Shown: in pieces, positions 57,728 to 64,000 of the stretch
Position numbering within the stretch: position 1 is the stretch's first letter
How the letters are laid out: the number at the start of each line of letters is the position of its first letter
Assembly (NCBI GenBank): GCA_032821775.1
Contig: JAVLRN010000003.1
Location: 2,046,001 to 2,110,000, forward strand
DNA: 64,000 nucleotides
Direction: 5' to 3'
Source of the DNA: Sanguinoderma infundibulare
Taxonomy: Eukaryota > Basidiomycota > Agaricomycetes > Polyporales > Polyporaceae
The notes under the pieces: model-generated
Told to the model about the DNA's origin: nothing
The model's database searches: none
The model's input: the letters and a program-made list of their open reading frames with translations, nothing else
Translations under genes and position numbers: made by a program

Positions 57728-59094
57728 TCATCGGTCCGCCGGCGCGACCTCTTCAATCCACGCCAGCAGCGCGCCGTTCACCTCGTCCGGGACCTCGAGC
57801 TGCACCCAATGCCCGCTATCGAACATGTGCACGACCCCGTTCGGACACATCCGGCGCATTATGTCCTCGGACGGCTTCGCGAGGCAGATGCAGTCACGTT
57901 CACACCCGGCGAAGAACACGGGGTGCTCGACCTTCAGCTTCTCCCGGACAGCTGTTGTTGATGAGGACCGAGCATGCGTTGAGTCAGTGACCGTCCAGAA
58001 GAGGAAGAAAACGAGAAACAAGGCAGGCGCACCTTTATCGTCATTGCTCATGAGGTCCGAGGCCATGACCTTGAACCACTTCAGCGCCGCGCTGAACCCG
58101 CCGGCCTGACGCCAGTCGGCGAGTATACGGGCGTGCTCCTAAACGTCGTATATTGTCACGTAACGTTGGCACGAACCAAATTGATATTGCAGTCCGGTGA
58201 GTTAATGAGCGCGCATAACGCAAAGATCGGTTGAGACGCGTACCTGAGGCGAAATGAAGGGCGCAAGCGGTGCCCTCTCGTCGGCCGTGAGCCACGGTTC
58301 GAGCTTTCCGGAGGGAGCGAGTACCGTCTTCCAGAGGTCGGTGTCTGCGGTGTACCAAAGCGAAAGAAAGGATTCGACCTAGAGATCCGAAAACACAGAG
58401 TGAGCGAGACGGACGCGGTTGACAGGAGTAGTAAGATGCACATTGGCGTCCACGACGTCCTCTGCAGAGTCTTCAGCGAGGTATCTGTGCGTGAATCAGA
58501 CGTTAATGAAATACACATGGACGCAGTGGAAGGAGCGCATACAGCCAATATCCAAACCGTTCCGCCCCAGTCAGGTCTTTCTGGTAGCAGAGGACGGCGT
58601 TCAAGCTGAAGCCGGGCATAGGAGGGCAGTATCCACTTGCGAGGAACGCGAACGCGATGAAGCGGGCCGGGAAATACATCCCAAGACGCGATACGATGAT
58701 GGATCCCCTGCGAAACACGGGTGGTGGTAGCGGTGGTTAGCACGTTGGCAGGTGGAATGCGACCCAGACCATACCAGTCATGGCCAATGGCAATTACACG
58801 CGGGACGTTGAAATGATCAAGGATATCGACGAGGTCCACGACAATCTTGCTGGGAACGTAGTTGTCCACGCTCGAGGGCTTGGACGAGCCACCGTGTCCT
58901 AGTAGGTCGGGGGCGAGTATGCCATAACCGGCTTGGGGGAAGAACGCAACCTGATGCCGCCAGTCGTACGAGGTCGAAGGGAAGCCATGGATGAAGAGCA
59001 GGGTAGGTTTCGCGGGGTCGGTGGCTGGGGAGACGAAAGTGTGATAGGTGTGGCCGGACCTGGTTAGGATGTTCTCGTAGGCGTGAGGATTCAT
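57728..59094 (-). CDS. Alpha/beta-hydrolase, soluble epoxide hydrolase type
   Basis: The start is the ATG at 59092-59094 (MNPHAYENILTRSGHTYHTF) and the stop at 57728-57730. Motifs: LLFIHGFPSTSYDWRHQV with the HGFP oxyanion motif; YGILAPDLLGHGGSSKP; AIGHDW, where Asp is the nucleophile, followed after an intron by GSIIVSRLGMYFPARF. The cap domain includes ERFGYWLYF and a DDVVDANVESFLSLWYTA stretch that supply tyrosines. Then come AAL and KWFKVMASDLMSNDD, VFFAGCERDCICLAKPSEDI, and a final SGHWVQLEVPDEV with the catalytic His. The enzyme opens epoxides to diols via an alkyl-enzyme intermediate; Asp-Trp in GHDW distinguishes it from dehalogenases only weakly. Four or so introns are present. No signal peptide, so cytosolic. 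It sits between two FMO copies, which might supply oxidised substrates. Confidence 0.87.
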
Positions 59095-60284
59095 CGTAAG
59101 GTAAAGAAGAAAGAGCGTAGCCTAGGATAGAACAAGAGGAGGTGTGTAGCAGAGGAGACGTGTAGAATCCGACCGAGGACTACTTAGAGGACCCAGGAGC
59201 AGGACCCCCGATAACACCTATACGGCATTCATCCTGGGTCCAGGCCAAACCTGGGTCTTGAGAGAGGGTATGGATTCGCGAAGCATGCTTCCTTAGGGCA
59301 GTATTCACCGCGGAGACTTGCGCGCTCTTTTCAAGGGTGTCCCAGTATGGTGCTGCGGAAGAGCGAGATGGGATTTGGCAGTGGTGTCGGGTGTGGCAGT
59401 GGAGGTGGGGAATGCGTGAAGGCGGTCGAAAATCGAAGAGAGTCCCATCGGCTGAAATTATACAGACGTCGGTCTGAAAGCGGAGTACAAATCGGGTTCA
59501 GCATATCGGCGAATAGAACACATCTGGAATTTACGGACGTCCCAACGTCCGCAGACACTTACGGAAAGTCATCTCCAGGATCACCGGGCGAATTGGTGGT
59601 TTTTGTGCCGTCCTTTCCATTGGGCGGTTCTATCCCGGGAAAGACGAGACACAATCCCTTTGTGGCAACGTCAAGTCTACTTTCGAGCCACTGATGGAAA
59701 CAGCAATGAATGGGACGTACATCTGGCAGCGATTCAGCCGCGCGTGCTCGGCTTTGGGTATAAAAGGGCGAGGTGTCCGGCCTCTTACTGTCTCATCATT
59801 CCTATCCTCTCCTCCAGCACTTCCTCGCCTCCTCATCCAGTCTCACTTTTTCCGAACACCTCGGCGTCCGGGTCGTCCATACGCCCGGTTCGCCACCCTG
59901 CGCCTTCCCGGCTCCTACGCCGGGTTGGCAACCTTGCCCTCGTGGATGCCTCCAGACCCCGGTGCGTAAAATTCTATTACCCTATCTCGACATCCTCGAG
60001 GCCCTGCATCCACGTCAGCATGTGCCCAAGTATAAGGTCGCGGAAATTTTCACGTCATTACATTTATATACGCTCGGTTGTTGATACCTTGGTCTGGCTT
60101 CTCCTTCTCATATGTACTTGGATGTAAACCCTGTGACACGGGCGTCCATCCCAGTACATACCATGAGAATGGAAGAGCCCAGACCATGGTATATACATCC
60201 GAGATGTGCAGCGCAGCTTAACCAAGTATAGTGACGTACATACCTGATGTGTCGGGAGTAAAAATGGTCCCCGCGTAAATCGTT
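59095..60284. other. Intergenic with an orphan TATA promoter-like stretch
   Basis: Divergent from the epoxide hydrolase. The sequence from 59755 looks like a core promoter with a pyrimidine-rich leader but I cannot follow it with a coding frame that starts at ATG and shows a domain. An unknown short gene or a truncated one is possible. Confidence 0.4.
59759..59766 (+). promoter_or_regulatory. TATA box without an assigned gene
   Basis: The bases tataaaag match the strong TATA consensus and are followed some 30-60 bp on by a C/T-rich tract with tcatcattcc, typical of fungal transcription starts. The first ATG downstream (59947) could open a short exon with a gtgcgt donor at 59962, but no continuing domain is visible. 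Confidence 0.4.
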
Positions 60285-61374
60285 ATGTACGTGGGCATTG
60301 GCAACCAGCATGGACGGCGGACTGCGAAGCTTTCTTCAGCGCCCGATTCAAGATCCGTCAAGACCCTCAGCCCTGGCGCCAAGTCGACAAGGAAATTGAG
60401 CCGGTGGGGCGGATTGTCGCGCAAGCCTTGTACAACATGTCCCTTCGTCGGTAGGCGGCACCGGTGAATCACTGTCTGGCCTATCGGACATTGAAGCAAA
60501 ACCGTTTGAGGCGCTGCTGAGAATGGGTTTCCTGCGCCTCCCTGTTGCGCTGCCGGATTGCACCCGAGTCGTGGGGTCCGTCGTAGATACAGCGTGCCGC
60601 TTAGACAAGGAAATAAGTCATGGAGGTGCCGGACGCCAAGATCGCAGGGCGTGATACTGGGTCCCGAAAGACGCGGATAACGGGGGTGGCCCTAGCTGTA
60701 TGTGGCCGATGCTGAGGACCTTGAGGGAACTTTCCAAATAGGATAGTGAGGCGATGACGGCAGTCGGTGACCACGCTGTCGAACCTGCAGGATGGAAGCG
60801 CTGAATGGTGAGGCTCGTCAGAGGATAGCTTATGGCACCGATGAAGTCTGCAGTGTTCCTGTCAAAATTGATCACAAGCTCACGCAAGCTCGCGAGCTCG
60901 CCGACAGCCGCGGCAACCCTAGGATCGCCTATGCATCCTACGGCTTGGACAGGGGAGAAGTCGTCAGTGTAAGAGACCGGAGGGAGAGCGCATTTTGCAA
61001 TATGGCGAGTAACGAATCAACGGCGCACGCATTGACAGCATCGGGATCTTCTTCGCTGATGTGCACATCAAGAGCAATAATATGAGGCAAGCGTGAGGCC
61101 GCATTTGAGAAGATGAAGTCGTGGAAACGGTAGATGGATGTGCCCGTCTTGAGGACGACTGGTCGAGCCCGGAGCAGGTTTCGAATAGCGACCGGGCGTA
61201 ATGCGGATCGAGTGGAGGTACCCCACGTTGAGCAGACACGGACTCCATTGGAGCTACGTGAGCACCTTCAGTTAACCTGGCAGTTCTTGATCGAACACGA
61301 TTACATGTACGTACCAGATTTCGTAGAGAGAATACTTTAACAAAGAGATAGCGACCGGCTGAAATAACCGACAC
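60285..61374 (-). pseudogene. LRR / F-box-like family remnant, copy 2
   Basis: Homologous to copy 1 at 51798-53134: RELVINFDRNTADFIGAISY, PLTSLTIQRFHPAGS, SLKVLSIGHIQLGPPPLSAS, and upstream APMESVSAQRGVPPLD. The frame is broken between blocks more often than in copy 1, and the part equivalent to LFLHGVTGVSDIHVL is cut down to RSWRPAPP. No full-length product is possible. It shares the divergent arrangement with FMO copy 3, so this remnant marks the left part of the second duplicated unit. Confidence 0.5.
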
Positions 61375-64000
61375 TAGAAGATATCGTCAGTTACTGAAGT
61401 GCGTGGCAGGCCAAGAGGATTCTTTCGGACTGGTCCGAAAACTTGACCCGTTAGGCCGTGGTCATGTGTTTACCAAGCACCACAGAAACCTCGCTCGAAT
61501 AAGGAAAAGAAACGGGGAACAAGCACAAAGAAACTACTCCCTGTCCTGCGTCCATTGGACATTACAAGGTGGCGAAACGCACCTGGAATAGCCGCGGATC
61601 GGGATGATCGACACCGTGGACTTGATTCGATAACACATGCACGGTGCTACACACAAGAGAATTTGGAGGCAGCAAGTGTCGTAGCAGACAAAACAACGTC
61701 CTGGACACAGAAGGTCGAATAAGTATGCGGCAGGATTGGAGAGATGGTGGTGATACGCTAAGCCACGAAGCCCGATTTCCCAACCGACTAACTTCACGTG
61801 ACAGAGTGGCAGTGGCATACTGTACTTACTCTACACCAAGTCCGATCTCAATTCCCTCTGCTCTTCCCCTCATGCAGGTGGTGCCCCACGGGACCGCTGA
61901 AGCTTTCCCATCAACGCTGGTGGCACTTACCCAGTACAACCTTTGCCCTTTCTGAATCACTGGCGTTTCTCTGTACAGAAGGCTGATCGATGTGGGAAGA
62001 CGGCGCCCGACTCGGGAGTTAGGCACTCACGCTCCGATTTATCACCATCGGTGCGACTGATTCTAACCTCAAGCTTCCTTCTCTTACTGATGCGCGACGT
62101 TTTACAGCGAGATAGCCCTAGCAATTAGCACTCCTCGTTAGGAAAGAAGCTTCAGCCGCACGAGGCGCCAGATGGCAGATCGCTAGACCCTTCCTCACTA
62201 TAATTCGAGAGGCACTTGCCACGCAAGAATCACCAGAGCACGAGGTATGTCATGATACCTACTTCAATGATAGCTCCCTGGGCGAAATCTCACGCTCCTC
62301 CATGGGCAGATGTCATCGTTCCCGGCAGAGCCTCACCCGGTCTGCTTGGCCGGCGAAGGCGATAAAGTTCAGCTGTCGTCTTCCTTGGCAGGACGCGAAA
62401 CACCCATCACCCTCGTAGCTTGTCAACAGCACACCATGACCCTCGACCCCCATAGCGTCGCGTCCGACTGGCTGGTCGCCTTATCCGCCGCGCTGAGCCG
62501 CGCGGAGGTCGACGCCGTCGCGCAGCTCTTCCTCCATGATGGCTGGCTGCGCGATCTCCTCGTCTTCACCTGGGACGTCCGCTCCCTCGAGGGGCGCGAG
62601 AAGATCGCAGCTTATCTAGCCGACGCCCTCGCTACGGCGAATATCACAGAAGTGCGACTGAATGAGGCCCCCCACCTCGCTCCTGAAACCATCGTGATAC
62701 CCCAGCTGGGAGGCGTCCAGGGCGTGGAGGTCGCGTTCACGTTCGAATGCCGTCATGGGCATGGCAGGGCGCATGCTCGCCTGCTCAAGGACGCGAGCGG
62801 CAAGTACAAGGCGCTGTCGCTTCTCACCGAGCTGTCGGACCTACGTGGGCACGAGGAGCTCGGTACACTGGCATTGCGCGACGACGTCACCGGCATTCCG
62901 GGCAGGAACATGCAGGAGGAGTTCAGAGATTGGGTGAAGGAGATCGAGACCAAGCCGTATGTGCTCATAGGTGTGTCCGCAGCTGCGAGGAAGTGGCTTC
63001 CCCGCTCATCCGGTGTCAAATGCAAACATCAGTGGGTGCTGGGCAAACCGGTCTTCACATGGCCGCGCGCTTGAAGCAGATGAAGATCCCTGCGCTTGTC
63101 ATCGAGCACAATGCTCGGGTCGGCGACAATTGGAGGAAGCGGTATCCTACGTTGACCCTGCATACGGTCAAAAGACATCACACCTGTAAGATTGACGGCA
63201 TTCCACCGAAAAGCCTAACTTCTGACAACGTTCGACGTTTGTCGGTGTTGGACAGTGTTATATCAGGCGTATCCAACTAACTGGCCAGAATACACGCCAC
63301 GAGACAGGATCAGCGACTGGCTCGAGCTCTATGTAACTATGCAGGACTTGGTTGTGTGGACCTCTGCGGAGATCAAGGGCCGCCCTACGTACAGCACCGA
63401 CACCAACGAGTGGGACGTCACTGTCTTCCGCGAGGGCTTCGAGGTGAAGCTGCGTCCCGCCCACATCGTCCTCGCGACCGGCACCCTGGGGGAACGTGAC
63501 ATTCCCGACGTGCCGGAGCTCGAGCGGTTCCGGGGACAGGTCCTGCACTCGCAGGACTACGCCGGCGGCGCGGTGTACGCAGGCCAACGCGCGGTGGTCA
63601 TCGGCGCAGGCAACAGCTCCATCGACGTCTGCCAGGACCTCGTCCTCAGCGGGGCCGGCTCGGTCACGATGGTCCAGCGCTCGTCGACATGCGTTATGTC
63701 GCGCGAGTACGTTGCCCGGAGGCAGCGCGCGATTTTTCCTGAAGACGTGCCGCTCGAGGTCGCAGACTTCAAGGCGGCCGCGATGCCGTTCGGGCTGCTC
63801 AAGAAGCTGAACATCGCCGACGAGCAGGCGGCGTGGGACGAGGACAAGGCGCTGCACGATAAGCTGCGCAAGGGGGGCGTGCAGCTGAACATGGGACCGG
63901 AGGGCGAGGGCCTCTATTTGCTAGTGATGGAACGTGGGGGAGGTGAGTTGCTTTCTGTTCACGGTCAGCGCGCCAACTAACGCTTCTCGGTTAGGCTACT
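60405..64000. repeat. Segmental duplication, unit 2 (LRR remnant plus FMO copy 3), runs past window edge
   Basis: Partner of 51950-56169. Divergence is uneven: the LRR and intergenic parts differ by many substitutions and indels, while 62657-63311 appears identical to 54463-55117. The right boundary is outside the window. Confidence 0.75.
62436..64000 (+). CDS. Flavin-containing monooxygenase with N-terminal NTF2-like domain, copy 3 (3' cut by window edge)
   Basis: The start is the ATG at 62436 (MTLDPHSVASDWLVALSAAL); frames stay open after removal of two introns, one from the gtgtgtcc donor at 62970 and one from the gtaag donor after KRHHT at about 63186. Domains: residues 1-170 NTF2/SnoaL-like (DGWLRDLLVFTWDVRSLEGR); then the FAD Rossmann motif GAGQTGLHMAARLKQ, the FMO-type block NARVGDNWRKRYPTLTLHT, WPEYTPRDRISDWLELYVT, VLATGTLGERDIPDVPE, NADPH motif VVIGAGNSSIDVCQDLV and VQRSSTCVMSREYVARRQ. 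The end with the ATGYI motif is outside the window. It is probably the only working copy of the three. Likely cytosolic, single-component, NADPH- and O2-using; the substrate is unknown. Confidence 0.88.

Overview
The window looks like a euchromatic piece of a filamentous basidiomycete genome, probably an agaricomycete of the wood-decay type. Genes are GC-rich in third codon positions and packed on both strands. Most are cut by many 50-70 bp introns with GT-AG ends. Families such as heme-thiolate peroxidase, fungal FMO with an N-terminal NTF2-like domain, kelch/b561-type membrane proteins and ACS-family MFS transporters fit this. All gene models were spliced by eye, so internal exon edges are approximate unless an intron is given.

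Layout. 0-1.7 kb: 3' end of a RasGAP/IQGAP-type gene. 1.9-2.3 kb: decayed C-terminal piece of a HAL2/MET22-type nucleotidase. 3.1-10 kb: tandem direct duplication carrying two MFS transporters with their flanks. 10.5-21.2 kb: a chloroperoxidase-type peroxidase, a TCERG1/CA150-like WW-FF protein, ER Hsp90 (GRP94, ending RDEL) and a large disordered acidic-repeat protein. 22-25.3 kb: one kelch/multi-TM protein gene. 25.3-31 kb: gene-poor, with one compact three-finger C2H2 gene. 31.1-49 kb: dense housekeeping block with a C2H2 factor, MIX23, a GILT-type protein, YOS1, mitochondrial uL22, OST1/ribophorin I, a secreted protein, a REV1-like BRCT protein, EFR3 and VPS52. 49.5-64 kb: accessory region with three related FMO copies, two LRR/F-box-like remnants and an epoxide hydrolase.

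The housekeeping block is rich in secretory-pathway genes: OST1 (glycosylation), YOS1 (ER-Golgi), VPS52 (endosome-Golgi), GILT (vacuole/secretion) and, further left, GRP94 (ER folding). The right-hand accessory region is a young segmental duplication. FMO copy 1 carries one in-frame stop, copy 2 has a 207-bp deletion and a frameshift, and copy 3 looks intact to the window edge. Copies 2 and 3 share a 655-bp tract, introns included, that appears identical although the adjacent coding sequence differs by about 9%, which suggests recent gene conversion. I found no CRISPR array, rRNA, convincing tRNA or intact transposon.
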